This document shows positions 24,425-33,312 of a stretch of DNA of 64,000 nucleotides, one piece after another. The translations under genes were made by a program, and so were the position numbers. The DNA is from Fusibacter_C sp942493125 (GTDB taxonomy: Bacteria > Bacillota > Clostridia > Peptostreptococcales > Acidaminobacteraceae): the NCBI GenBank assembly GCA_942493125.1, contig OW818667.1, forward strand, positions 434,001 to 498,000, read 5' to 3'. The notes beneath the pieces were generated by a model, which saw only the letters and a list, made by a program, of their open reading frames with translations, did not search any database and had not been told where the DNA came from. Numbering within the stretch: position 1 is the first letter of the stretch; every line of letters starts with the position of its first letter.

Positions 24425-25765
24425 TTAATAATTGTCGAACTCCCAGGTGTTCATACAGTCAATTCTTGCATTTTCAGCACAATCCGGTCCATCGCAATTT
24501 TCCACGGTGTTGAAAATACAGCTTTGGAGCGACTGACAATAGTGATCAATAGTGTTCGCGACTACTTTAGCATGCGCTATGGCTTCTACAACAGTTCTTG
24601 CACCTGTTACGACATCTCCCGATGCAAATGTGCCACGCTTTGTCGTCCGCCCCTCATTGTCTGTTATGAGGAGTCCATGGCCTGATGTATTGAGTTCAGT
24701 CGTGTTGTTGACGATATTGTTACGTGGCTTTTGGCTTATGGCGATGATTGTTGAATCCGCCTCGAATAGGACTTTATAATCTGAGCGCTGCTTAAAGCTA
24801 TCCTTTTCACCTTCGATGTTACTGATGATGCGCTCGATACCACCCAACAAAACGCCATTTTCCCTAATTTCAATTGGGTATTTATAAAGCTCAAAGCTAA
24901 TGCCATCGTCAAGTGCTTCTTTGATCTCGATTTGCGTAGCGGGCATCTCTTCGAAACCCTTACGATAGATGATCGTGACGACTTTCGCTCCACTTCTCAT
25001 GGCACTTCTTGCAGCATCCAGTGCGACATTACCTGCACCGATGACGGCAACTTTTTCACCTAAGTGATACGTTTCAGGTGATTTGAGATAATCTATGGCA
25101 TAGTGAACATTGCCAAGTGTCTCACCCTTGATGATCAAGGGCTTTGGATTCCATACCCCCGTTCCAATAAAGGCAGCTTGATAGCCATCCTCAAAGAGTC
25201 GATCAAGCGTAATAACTGGACCAATCAACGTGTTTGGTCTGATTTTAACGCCACTCTCAATGAGTTTATCTTCAATTAAATCAACGACTTTATTTGACAA
25301 GCGATATTCTGGTATACCATATCTTAAAACACCGCCTATTTTACTATGTGCTTCAAATATTGTAACGCTATAACCCTTATGTGAAAGTATGAATGCAATG
25401 GTGATACCTGCTGGTCCCCCACCTATGATTGCGATTCGGTTGCCATTTTTTTCTGTGGGTTTAAATGTCGTTGTTTCAAAATACGCTTTTGATATTTCTT
25501 CTTCAATTTTATGAAATGCGATGGGTTCTTTTTTACCATTTAGAACACAGTTTCCAAAACACTGCTCTTCATGAATACAAACCGTCGCACACACGACTGA
25601 TAAAGGGTTATTGTCGAATAGCAGCTTGCCTGCATCTTCAAATTTATTTTGTTTATATAACGCGATGACTTGGGGTATAGGTGTGCCAATGGGACAAAAT
25701 GACTGACACTTTGGTTTTTTACATAAAAGGCAACGGTGAGCCTCTTCTTGAAATATCGGGTACAT
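24425..25765 (-). CDS. GltD-like NAD(P)-dependent oxidoreductase with 4Fe-4S clusters
   Basis: The 446-residue protein resembles the small subunit of glutamate synthase and the N-terminal part of dihydropyrimidine dehydrogenase. CLLCKKPKCQSFCP and CATVCIHEEQCFGNC should ligate two 4Fe-4S clusters. FAD binds at AIIGGGPAGITIA (near 113) and NAD(P)H at AVIGAGNVALDAA (near 240). It would pass electrons between NAD(P)H and a partner protein. The C-terminus has an additional group of Cys residues (CQSLQSC, NCDGPDC, IDC) not usual for the family. No large subunit gene is adjacent, so the partner is unknown. GGAGG precedes the ATG. Confidence 0.88.
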   Translation of the reverse strand: MYPIFQEEAHRCLLCKKPKCQSFCPIGTPIPQVIALYKQNKFEDAGKLLFDNNPLSVVCATVCIHEEQCFGNCVLNGKKEPIAFHKIEEEISKAYFETTTFKPTEKNGNRIAIIGGGPAGITIAFILSHKGYSVTIFEAHSKIGGVLRYGIPEYRLSNKVVDLIEDKLIESGVKIRPNTLIGPVITLDRLFEDGYQAAFIGTGVWNPKPLIIKGETLGNVHYAIDYLKSPETYHLGEKVAVIGAGNVALDAARSAMRSGAKVVTIIYRKGFEEMPATQIEIKEALDDGISFELYKYPIEIRENGVLLGGIERIISNIEGEKDSFKQRSDYKVLFEADSTIIAISQKPRNNIVNNTTELNTSGHGLLITDNEGRTTKRGTFASGDVVTGARTVVEAIAHAKVVANTIDHYCQSLQSCIFNTVENCDGPDCAENARIDCMNTWEFDNY

Positions 25766-25861
25766 TCATTTCCTCCGTCTACAACCTTGAATTTATGCGA
25801 ATTTCTTCATATAATAACTTATGGAGACTGTTATTACAAGTGTTTTTAGAAAGGACACATT

Positions 25862-26677
25862 ATGATGCGCACACTCAGAACCTATATGCCTTTCACAAAG
25901 GGTTTTATACAAGCTTTCATGGCTTATCGTGCCAATTTTTACGTCTACATATTGGGAGACATGTTTCAAACAGTCGTCTTACTTTATATTTGGTTTGCCA
26001 TTTTCAGCAGTGCGTCTAGCAAAGTCATCCAAGGGTTTACTTTTGAAGAGATGATCGGTTATGTCGTCATCAGCACGCTTACGAGTTTGCTCATAGGCAA
26101 TGAAGTGCATTGGGAAATCAGCAACGACGTCAGGACTGGCAATATTGCCATGAGTTTGATCAAACCAGTCAACTATCAACTTTCAAAATTTTTTATTGCT
26201 ATTGGCAATATTTTCGTCAATTTGACTTTTTTATTTTTACCACTTTGGGGCGGTTATACCATTTACGATTTTTTTGCAAATGGCGCACTGCCACAGCTTG
26301 ATGCGTTTTTATTCTATATTGTCAGCGTTATATTGAGCATGCTCATATTATTCTATATCAACTACTTGTTTGGTCTAGCGGCATTTTTTGTCGAATATGT
26401 CTTTGGTTTCATTTTTGCGAAGGAAGCCATATTACGTCTGCTTTCAGGGCAACTCATTCCTCTTTCATTTTTTCCAGCAGGCGTTTTAGCGATATTTAAA
26501 TTCCTTCCATTTGCGGGTCTCGTCTATACGCCGACGATGGTTTATCTTGGCAAATACACCGGGGAAGATGTCCTCTTTAACCTAGGTGTCCAAGCAGTAT
26601 GGGTATTCTTGCTTTTTGGTATGACCCAAATTATATGGAAACGGGCAATCAAGAGACTCACCATCATGGGAGGTTAA
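25862..26677 (+). CDS. ABC-2 type transporter permease (COG4587-like)
   Basis: The 271-residue membrane protein has six predicted helices, starting in the family's usual way with a short cytoplasmic helix and YRANFYVYILGDMFQT. It is the first permease of a three-gene exporter: the next gene starts four bases after its stop and encodes the second permease, then the ATPase. Triads of this type (COG4586/4587/3694) export amphipathic compounds such as viologen-like cations or antibiotics. RBS AGAAAGGA precedes tandem ATGs at 25862 and 25865. The substrate is not indicated by context. Confidence 0.82.
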   Translation: MMRTLRTYMPFTKGFIQAFMAYRANFYVYILGDMFQTVVLLYIWFAIFSSASSKVIQGFTFEEMIGYVVISTLTSLLIGNEVHWEISNDVRTGNIAMSLIKPVNYQLSKFFIAIGNIFVNLTFLFLPLWGGYTIYDFFANGALPQLDAFLFYIVSVILSMLILFYINYLFGLAAFFVEYVFGFIFAKEAILRLLSGQLIPLSFFPAGVLAIFKFLPFAGLVYTPTMVYLGKYTGEDVLFNLGVQAVWVFLLFGMTQIIWKRAIKRLTIMGG

Positions 26678-26680
26678 AAA

Positions 26681-27502
26681 ATGACTCAAAATAAGAATTT
26701 CTTTAAAACAGCGAGATGGTATCTAAAGCTTTATGGCATGTTTTTAAGTCAGTACTTGAAAGCGCTCATGCATTCACGAACCGATTTCTTTATCGGATTT
26801 CTCGCATTTTTTATGATACAATTTGGCGGCATCGCATTTATTGCGCTTGTATTTAGACAAATTCCAGATCTGTTGGGTTGGTCCTTCTACGATTTATTGT
26901 TCATCTACGGTTTTGCCAATATCCCACGAGGACTCGATCACATGTTCACCGATTATTTATGGTTATTGGCAGGCAATGTCATCGTAGAAGGCGAATTTGA
27001 CCGTTACTTATTAAGACCGATCCATCCACTCTTTCAGATCATCGCACAACGCTTTCAACCCGATGGCATTGGTGAAGCCATCATCGGTATACTGCTTGTC
27101 GTGTATGCCTCGATCAAAGGGGGCATCGTATTCACACCTGGTAAACTTTTCATCTTTGCTCTTTTAGTTTTCTTTGCGACGATTATTTATACCAGCATCA
27201 AGTTGTCACTCGCATCTCTCGCCTTTTGGATCAAACGCAGTCAATCAATCCTGTTTATGTTTTATTCAATGAGCGATTTTGCAAAGTATCCACTTGCCAT
27301 TTACCATAAGTTCATACGAACATTTATCACCTACATTGTTCCCTTCGCTTTGACAGCCTATATACCCGCTTCCTATTTTTTAGGGGCATCCTCATTGTTA
27401 AAAAGTTTGGGATTGACAGCTGGCATCAGTTTGGTCACTTTGACCATTGGTTTAATCATGTTCAACCAAGGCATGAAACAATATGAAAGTGTTGGCAACT
27501 AA
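26681..27502 (+). CDS. ABC-2 type transporter permease (DUF990/COG3694-like)
   Basis: The 273-residue membrane protein has six predicted helices. SRTDFFIGFLAFFMIQ and the GRFDRYLLRPIHPLFQ-like loop (here EGEFDRYLLRPIHPLFQ) are typical of DUF990, the second permease of COG4586/4587/3694 exporters. The two permeases are expected to heterodimerise with two copies of the ATPase encoded next. The gene follows the first permease by four bases; the ribosome binding site (GGGAGG) lies within the end of that gene. Confidence 0.85.
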   Translation: MTQNKNFFKTARWYLKLYGMFLSQYLKALMHSRTDFFIGFLAFFMIQFGGIAFIALVFRQIPDLLGWSFYDLLFIYGFANIPRGLDHMFTDYLWLLAGNVIVEGEFDRYLLRPIHPLFQIIAQRFQPDGIGEAIIGILLVVYASIKGGIVFTPGKLFIFALLVFFATIIYTSIKLSLASLAFWIKRSQSILFMFYSMSDFAKYPLAIYHKFIRTFITYIVPFALTAYIPASYFLGASSLLKSLGLTAGISLVTLTIGLIMFNQGMKQYESVGN

Positions 27503-27544
27503 TAGAGGCATTTTTCAATTTACTAATTAAAAATCGAGGCGCTT

Positions 27545-28561
27545 ATGAATCCTACAGTTATTGAAGTCAGTGGACTTTCAAAAATTTTTAAATCCTATAA
27601 AAAAGAAAAAGGACTCAAAGGAACCATCAAGTCCTTATTTAAACGTGTGCCCATAGAAGTGGCTGCTGTTAAAAACATTTCATTCAATATTAAGCAGGGC
27701 GAAATCATCGGTTACATCGGTGCCAACGGTGCAGGGAAATCGACGACAATCAAGATGATGACAGGGATACTCACCCCTTCTGAAGGCTATGTCAAAGTCG
27801 ATGGCCGCATACCCTATGAAGCACGTACTGAGAATGCGAAACACATCGGCGTCGTATTTGGTCAAAAGACACAGCTCTGGTGGGACCTTCCCGTCGGTGA
27901 GACATTTGCCATATTAAAAGAGATTTATCAAGTGCCTGATGCGTTATATAACGAACAAATGACCTATTTTGATGAGATCTTTGAGCTTTCAGAATTTATG
28001 AATCAAACAGTTAGAACTTTGTCACTTGGACAAAGAATGCGTGCCGATTTAGCCGCTTCCATGCTTCACAATCCGAAAGTTCTCTTTCTTGATGAACCGA
28101 CGATAGGCCTTGATGTCATGGTAAAGGAGCGCATCAGAAAGGCCATAAAAGACATGAATGCCAAATATGGTACCACAATCTTATTGACAACGCACGATAT
28201 GAGCGATATCGAAGAATTGTGTCACCGAATCATTATCATCGATAAGGGTACTGTTATTTACGATGGTGGCATTGATATGATCCGAAAGGATTACGGCTAT
28301 CAACGAAAGCTCGTTTTTGATTTGAGATATGATGACGAAACGAAAGTTCTTGAACTACTAAAAAGCTTGCATGCCAATGTTGAAGGTAGCAATGAGCAGA
28401 CACTCAACTATGCGCTTGATGAGAATCAACTGACTATAACCTTTGACCGAAATGCCATCAACATATCTGATATCATGACGATTATCCTAAAACAGTTCAA
28501 CGTTTTGGATTTTTCTGTTCAAGATATGGATATAGAAGCAATCGTAAAAGCGTTTAAATGA
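27545..28561 (+). CDS. ABC-2 exporter ATP-binding protein (COG4586-like)
   Basis: A 338-residue ATPase. Walker A is GANGAGKST near 60, Q-loop FGQKTQLWWDLP near 108, signature LSLGQRMR near 160, and Walker B VLFLDEPTIGLD near 182, with TTHD as the switch. QLWWDLP and LGQRMRADLAASML are characteristic of the COG4586 group. The C-terminal extension (about 260-338) is a regulatory beta/alpha domain. It energises the two upstream permeases. The gap to the second permease is 42 bases. Confidence 0.92.
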   Translation: MNPTVIEVSGLSKIFKSYKKEKGLKGTIKSLFKRVPIEVAAVKNISFNIKQGEIIGYIGANGAGKSTTIKMMTGILTPSEGYVKVDGRIPYEARTENAKHIGVVFGQKTQLWWDLPVGETFAILKEIYQVPDALYNEQMTYFDEIFELSEFMNQTVRTLSLGQRMRADLAASMLHNPKVLFLDEPTIGLDVMVKERIRKAIKDMNAKYGTTILLTTHDMSDIEELCHRIIIIDKGTVIYDGGIDMIRKDYGYQRKLVFDLRYDDETKVLELLKSLHANVEGSNEQTLNYALDENQLTITFDRNAINISDIMTIILKQFNVLDFSVQDMDIEAIVKAFK

Positions 28562-28570
28562 CATATCAAT

Positions 28571-28617
28571 AAAGAGCTTGAGGCATAATATCAATGCCTC
28601 AAGCTCTTTCCTTTTTG
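28571..28617. terminator. Bidirectional terminator after the ABC-2 exporter
   Basis: A perfect 16-bp stem (AAAGAGCTTGAGGCAT and its complement) with a seven-base loop, followed by TTTCCTTTTT, lies between the convergent ATPase and rhodanese genes. Confidence 0.92.
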
Positions 28618-28637
28618 TGACTTCCATACTTGTTCAA

Positions 28638-29006
28638 TTAGGGTCTCGGATAAGAAGATATGCCACCTCTGACGTTGACAAGCTTTTTGTATCCGGCTTT
28701 GCTGAGTATCTGAGCTGCCTTCATACTTCTTGCACCCGATGCACACATGAGTACCACTGGAACATCTGGGTCAAGTTCTTTCAATCTTTTGGATAACACG
28801 TTGAGCGGGATGTTTCTAAAGCCTTTAACTTTACGTGCATTGTACTCGTCAATGTTTCTAACATCGACGAACTGTCTTTTAACACTTTTATCTTTGATCA
28901 TTTCATCCAATTGACTGCCTTTAACAGTGATGACCTTGGGTCCAGTAATCTTCTGAAAGATGACAAGTGCTAGATAAGCTGCCGTTAAACCAATTAAAAT
29001 TTCCAT
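28638..29006 (-). CDS. Membrane-anchored rhodanese-like sulfurtransferase
   Basis: The 122-residue protein has an N-terminal membrane helix (about 3-20) and a single rhodanese domain (about 26-122). The active-site loop CASGARS puts the persulfide-forming Cys at 88, with Arg two turns later for anion binding. It would carry or transfer sulfane sulfur at the membrane face. Its leader contains a CsoR-family-like operator (29024-29038) right after a good promoter, suggesting control by copper or, more likely for a rhodanese, persulfide. CGGAGG precedes the ATG. Confidence 0.9.
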   Translation of the reverse strand: MEILIGLTAAYLALVIFQKITGPKVITVKGSQLDEMIKDKSVKRQFVDVRNIDEYNARKVKGFRNIPLNVLSKRLKELDPDVPVVLMCASGARSMKAAQILSKAGYKKLVNVRGGISSYPRP

Positions 29007-29023
29007 AAAGCCTCCGTGCCCCT

Positions 29024-29038
29024 ATACCAGGGGGGTAT
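29024..29038. promoter_or_regulatory. Candidate CsoR/CstR-type operator
   Basis: ATACCAGGGGGGTAT is a G/C-cored inverted repeat (ATACC...GGTAT) of the form bound by CsoR-family repressors, including the persulfide sensor CstR that controls rhodanese genes in staphylococci. It lies just downstream of the -10 element of the rhodanese promoter. No CsoR-family gene is in the window. Confidence 0.5.
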
Positions 29039-29044
29039 GTTTTG

Positions 29045-29073
29045 ATTTTAGCATATGACCTAAACAGTTACAA
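29045..29073 (-). promoter_or_regulatory. Sigma-A promoter of the rhodanese gene
   Basis: On the reverse strand: TTGTAA (29068-29073), 17 bases and TAAAAT (29045-29050), with the operator-like repeat covering the likely transcription start. The -35 sits just inside the tail region of the RND gene. Confidence 0.65.
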
Positions 29074-29077
29074 GACT

Positions 29078-32000
29078 TTATGATGAAATTTGATTTTCAG
29101 GATGTGTAATCTTGTATATGAGTGGAATGACGATCAGTGTTAATAATGTCGATATCATTAAACCACCCATTAGTGCCATTGCCATCGGCGAGAAAAACGA
29201 GCTTCCAGACAAGGCCATCGGCACAAGCCCTATGACAGTCGTTGACGTCGTCAACATAATTGGTCTAAATCGCCTTGATACTGAATTGATACATGCCTCG
29301 TAGACACTGTTTCCAAGCTTTCGTTCCCTATTTATGTGTTCGATGAGCAATATCGCGTTGTTTACAACGACACCTATGAGACTTGCAACGCCAAGTCCTA
29401 CAGTGAACGTGACATTTTGCTTGAATATAAGCAGAATAACGACTGATCCTATGATGGATAATGGCACAGTAACAAGGATAATAAACGGTTGCAGCATTGA
29501 ATTAAACTGTATCAATAAAATGATATAGATCAATACTACCGCAAACAATGCCGCTCCCAACAAACCAGAAATGTACTTGTCAAATATCTCTTGATCACCA
29601 CCAAATGAGATATCTACACCATCAAGATTCATCGTAGGTAACAAACTGCTTTGAATCGTATTTTGTAAGTCGGTTGTCGTATAGCCAGGTCTCACATTTG
29701 ATGAAACTGACACAGATGCACTGCGATTGTGACGTTTGATTGAGCTTAGCTCTTTATTTAAAGTAACAGTTGAAAATTGCTTTGTCAGTACTTTCGTGTC
29801 CAAGATGCTGGATTTAATGCTCAAATTTTGAAGATCATCGATGGTTTGGATGTCGCTCTTTACGACAATCTCGTATTGGTTTGCACCAGATTGTAATATG
29901 GAAGACGTCATGCCGTTTATAGCTAAAGTCGTTTGAAATTGAATATCGTAGTTGGTTAGACCAAATGATGTTGCTTTATCATCATCCACATCTATTTTGT
30001 ATTGGTATACGTAATTTGCAATATCATTTTTAACATTTATGGTCGAAGGATCCGTCAACATATAATTGTATATTTCCTTTGCAACGCGGTTGACATCTTC
30101 TCTATATTGACCTGAAATTTTTATATCAACAGCTGGACCTGGTTGATTGATCTCAATTAGGTTGACCGTGGCTGTACCACCTGTCAATTTTTCGTCACAA
30201 AGGCTCTGTAGATAATAAGCAAGCTCCTGCCTTGTGCTAAATCTATCTGATTGACTCAAATCAATTTCGATCAACAGCTGTCCATAATTATCAGATGGTG
30301 GCCTAACACCGACCGTGAGATAGAATTTCGGAAACCCACCACCAATGGCACTATCAATTGATATGAACTCAGGCTCATCTTTAACTAGTTCTCTTAATTC
30401 TGTCATCAATTGCTCTGTATATTCTATGTCACCGCTTTTTTCTGCATATACATCAATATAGACGATGTCCTTGTCAGCATAAGGAAAGAGTTCAACATTT
30501 AAAAACATAATCCCATAGGCAGTAAATCCTAAAATTATCATTATGAGAGCTATCGACAATTTAGGCATTTTAATAGCGCCTTTTATTCCGTTTTCAAAAA
30601 AGTGTCTGATTCGGTTCTTATGCGTGTCTGGCTTATTCTTATTCTTAAACATGACACTCGCAATTGCAGGTGTAACTAGCATCGCGACAATATAAGAAGC
30701 TATTAACGCAATGATGACAACTTGAGGCAATGATTTTGCGAACTCACCCGCTTCTCCTGGTAAAATCATAAGCGGTGCAAATGCGACAATAGTCGTCAAT
30801 GTAGAAGTCAGGATTGGTACGGACTGTTCTGTTGTGCCTTCATAGCATGCCTGCTTCACTTCTATTCCGGTATCGATTTTCAATTGAACCGCATCACTTA
30901 TAACAATCGAATTGTCAACGAGCATACCAAGAGCGATAATCAACGCTGCGATAGACATTTGCTGAAGGTCAATATGAAGCAATTGCATCATGATTAGCGT
31001 CATCATTATAGATAATGGAATTGTGGCTGATACGACAATTGCATTTCTAAGCCCCATACCTACCAATACCACTAACACAACGAAACCAATGCCCTGCAAT
31101 AAATTGATAATAAAACTCTCAATGGAATTGCTGACTTCTTCGGGTTGGAACAATACTTCTCTAATGCCTAATTCCTCTGGCAGTTGACCGTTTAATGCAT
31201 CAATCGTTTTGCGGATATCTTCGCCGATTAATACGACATTTTGATTTTCATCGAAATACACGGTCAACAAAATGGCGTTATCCTCGCCATGTTTATAACT
31301 CTGAGCATTTTTCTTATACTCAAAATTTACAGAAGCAATATCTTTGAGTCGCACCAAACTACCATTCTCTTTTGACCCGAACACAATCAAATTTTCGATA
31401 TCGCTTATATCTTCCAAACCCGAAGGTGACGTAATGCTGATTTTGCCATTTGGCGTATCTAGAGCACCAGCTGGGATCGATAGATTTTGTGCCTGTATTA
31501 AATCATAGATGTCTTTTATGGATAGTGGCATATGATTGAGTTTATCGGTTTCAACCGCTACAACGATATCTTTTTGCGGTGCGCCTTCAATAGTTATGCG
31601 TTTCACACCGTCCACTTGTTCAAGCTTTTGCTTATAAGATTCTGCATAATCTGCTAGTTGCTCATACGTATAACGATCGCTTGACAGACTTAGAATGATC
31701 CCGGCAGACGTTGTTAAGTCCGTGTTGATCTGATAGTCCATGACATTACTTGGCAACTCATTTTTTATGGCATCCAGTTTGACTCTCATGTTTGCCCATT
31801 GTTCGTCGTAGTCAACATCATAATTTAATGTGACGATGGTGACAGAAACATTTGGATTGGAGTATGATGTAATGTATTCGACACCGTCCAGAGAAGCGAG
31901 TTCATCTTCAATCTTATGTGTTACGAGTTCTTCCACTTCAGATGCTGTTGCACCTGGAAATATTGTTATTATCTGGGCGGTTGGACTCGATGTATCTGGA

Positions 32001-32113
32001 TTTTCTTGCTTCGGCATAAAATAGTAGGCATAAAAACCATATATAAAAATCATGAGCGAAAGTAAGAAGGTCACTTTTCTCTCATTGATGGCCATCCTTA
32101 TGAGCTTATTCAT
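29078..32113 (-). CDS. RND-family efflux transporter (AcrB/MMPL-like HAE1 type)
   Basis: The 1011-residue inner-membrane pump has twelve predicted helices, with two large extracytoplasmic loops after helices 1 and 7. Helix 4 contains ALGMLVDNSIVISD; the first Asp of the usual Asp-Asp proton-relay pair is kept and the second is Asn. Length is near the AcrB norm. In Gram-positives such pumps work with a lipoprotein adaptor and no outer-membrane channel. The chosen ATG (32113) follows GGGAGG, overlapping the adaptor gene by eight bases; the ATG seven codons upstream lacks a ribosome binding site. The operon is led by a TetR repressor, so inducible efflux is likely. Confidence 0.93.
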   Translation of the reverse strand: MNKLIRMAINERKVTFLLSLMIFIYGFYAYYFMPKQENPDTSSPTAQIITIFPGATASEVEELVTHKIEDELASLDGVEYITSYSNPNVSVTIVTLNYDVDYDEQWANMRVKLDAIKNELPSNVMDYQINTDLTTSAGIILSLSSDRYTYEQLADYAESYKQKLEQVDGVKRITIEGAPQKDIVVAVETDKLNHMPLSIKDIYDLIQAQNLSIPAGALDTPNGKISITSPSGLEDISDIENLIVFGSKENGSLVRLKDIASVNFEYKKNAQSYKHGEDNAILLTVYFDENQNVVLIGEDIRKTIDALNGQLPEELGIREVLFQPEEVSNSIESFIINLLQGIGFVVLVVLVGMGLRNAIVVSATIPLSIMMTLIMMQLLHIDLQQMSIAALIIALGMLVDNSIVISDAVQLKIDTGIEVKQACYEGTTEQSVPILTSTLTTIVAFAPLMILPGEAGEFAKSLPQVVIIALIASYIVAMLVTPAIASVMFKNKNKPDTHKNRIRHFFENGIKGAIKMPKLSIALIMIILGFTAYGIMFLNVELFPYADKDIVYIDVYAEKSGDIEYTEQLMTELRELVKDEPEFISIDSAIGGGFPKFYLTVGVRPPSDNYGQLLIEIDLSQSDRFSTRQELAYYLQSLCDEKLTGGTATVNLIEINQPGPAVDIKISGQYREDVNRVAKEIYNYMLTDPSTINVKNDIANYVYQYKIDVDDDKATSFGLTNYDIQFQTTLAINGMTSSILQSGANQYEIVVKSDIQTIDDLQNLSIKSSILDTKVLTKQFSTVTLNKELSSIKRHNRSASVSVSSNVRPGYTTTDLQNTIQSSLLPTMNLDGVDISFGGDQEIFDKYISGLLGAALFAVVLIYIILLIQFNSMLQPFIILVTVPLSIIGSVVILLIFKQNVTFTVGLGVASLIGVVVNNAILLIEHINRERKLGNSVYEACINSVSRRFRPIMLTTSTTVIGLVPMALSGSSFFSPMAMALMGGLMISTLLTLIVIPLIYKITHPENQISS

Positions 32114-32966
32114 TGGATGCCTCCCTAGCTTCAACTTGTTGCCCTTCTTTTACTATCGAATTTCCGATTGTGATCACGCGATCACCTTCTTCTAGGCCTT
32201 CTACGCGCACCAAATCGTTATTGATCTCTTTGAGTTTAAGGTTTTTACGCTCTACGCGGTTTTCACCGGTGACGATATAAACATAATCCTCACCATCGTT
32301 TTGAATGTGATTAATTGGCAACCACATCCCACTTTGTCGAGCGAGTTCAAATGAAACAGTACCCAAACTGCCTATCAGATAATCTGTTTTGTCATCGAGT
32401 GCAACGGTCACTGTATAGGTTCGAGACGCCTCATCAGGTATTTTATTGATATCGTCAAGTTTTGCTTCTATCACTTTGCCATCCAAGTCAAAGCTGACTA
32501 CCGGATCACCGAATTTTTCAATACGTAAAAGATCGACATCTGTTACGCCAACCTGAACAATTTGCTCTGCCGATCGAAGGATTATAACTGGATATCCAGC
32601 GCCAACAACATCCCCAGGTCGATTGATCACTTCAGCTACGACGCCATCTATACCTGCATAGATGGAAGACATTGGATCTGCATTATCTTTGAGTGTCATA
32701 AGTAAGTCGCCACTTTTTACTTTCTGACCTTCAGAAACTTTAACATCGCCAACTATGCCATCTTGATTAAAATGCAATGGCAATATTTGACGAGATGATA
32801 CAAAGCCCGTGTAAGCGATAGTTTCTTTGTGTGATTCGTTTGTTACTGTTACGACACTAACTTGTCTCATTTTTTCCACAGATTTAACTGGTTCTTCTTT
32901 CGAACACCCGGTTAAAATGAGTGCCAACATAGCAACAATCATCATGATACGCATACGTGAAGTCAT
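32106..32966 (-). CDS. RND efflux periplasmic-adaptor-like lipoprotein (MFP/HlyD family)
   Basis: The 286-residue protein starts with a lipoprotein signal, LALILTGC with Cys21 as the lipidation site. It has an HlyD-type half-barrel and lipoyl motif (FNQDGIVGDVKVSEGQKVKSG near 87-107) and a C-terminal membrane-proximal domain. There is hardly any alpha-hairpin between the lipoyl halves, as expected where no outer-membrane channel must be contacted. It is the adaptor for the RND pump whose gene overlaps by eight bases. AAGGAGG precedes the ATG. Confidence 0.92.
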   Translation of the reverse strand: MTSRMRIMMIVAMLALILTGCSKEEPVKSVEKMRQVSVVTVTNESHKETIAYTGFVSSRQILPLHFNQDGIVGDVKVSEGQKVKSGDLLMTLKDNADPMSSIYAGIDGVVAEVINRPGDVVGAGYPVIILRSAEQIVQVGVTDVDLLRIEKFGDPVVSFDLDGKVIEAKLDDINKIPDEASRTYTVTVALDDKTDYLIGSLGTVSFELARQSGMWLPINHIQNDGEDYVYIVTGENRVERKNLKLKEINNDLVRVEGLEEGDRVITIGNSIVKEGQQVEAREASNE

Positions 32967-32968
32967 TG

Positions 32969-33295
32969 CTAAGCCTCCTTGTCTGTCGCTAGCAAAACTT
33001 CGTTTGCCAAAACGTCTCGATACGTTTCATCTTGAGTTAACACTTTTTTTGCATAGTTACAAACAGGTATGATTTTTATATTTTCTTCTTTCGCATAGGC
33101 GACGACGGCATCCACCAATGTTCTCGCGACGCCCTGTCCTTTAAGAGCATCAGAAACGATGGTATGCTCAATCACAATATTATTATCTTTATGAATAAAG
33201 GTGATTTTAGCAAGCGCATTTGACTCATCCTCACCAATATAAAATTTGAGATTGCCTTTCTTAATTTCTAAGTTGTTGTTCGTATTTCCATCCAT
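32969..33295 (-). CDS. GNAT-family N-acetyltransferase (YjdJ/COG2388-like)
   Basis: The 108-residue protein is a minimal GNAT fold of the COG2388 type. DNNIVIEHTIVSDALKGQG leads into the acetyl-CoA pyrophosphate loop GQGVARTLV near 58-66. The following KIIPVCNYAKKVL matches the family's usual IVPxCxYV motif. The acceptor is unknown. Only two bases separate it from the efflux adaptor and 17 from the TetR gene, so it belongs to the efflux operon. AAAGGAG precedes the ATG. Confidence 0.88.
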   Translation of the reverse strand: MDGNTNNNLEIKKGNLKFYIGEDESNALAKITFIHKDNNIVIEHTIVSDALKGQGVARTLVDAVVAYAKEENIKIIPVCNYAKKVLTQDETYRDVLANEVLLATDKEA

Positions 33296-33312
33296 GCTAT
33301 TCTCCTTTCAAA

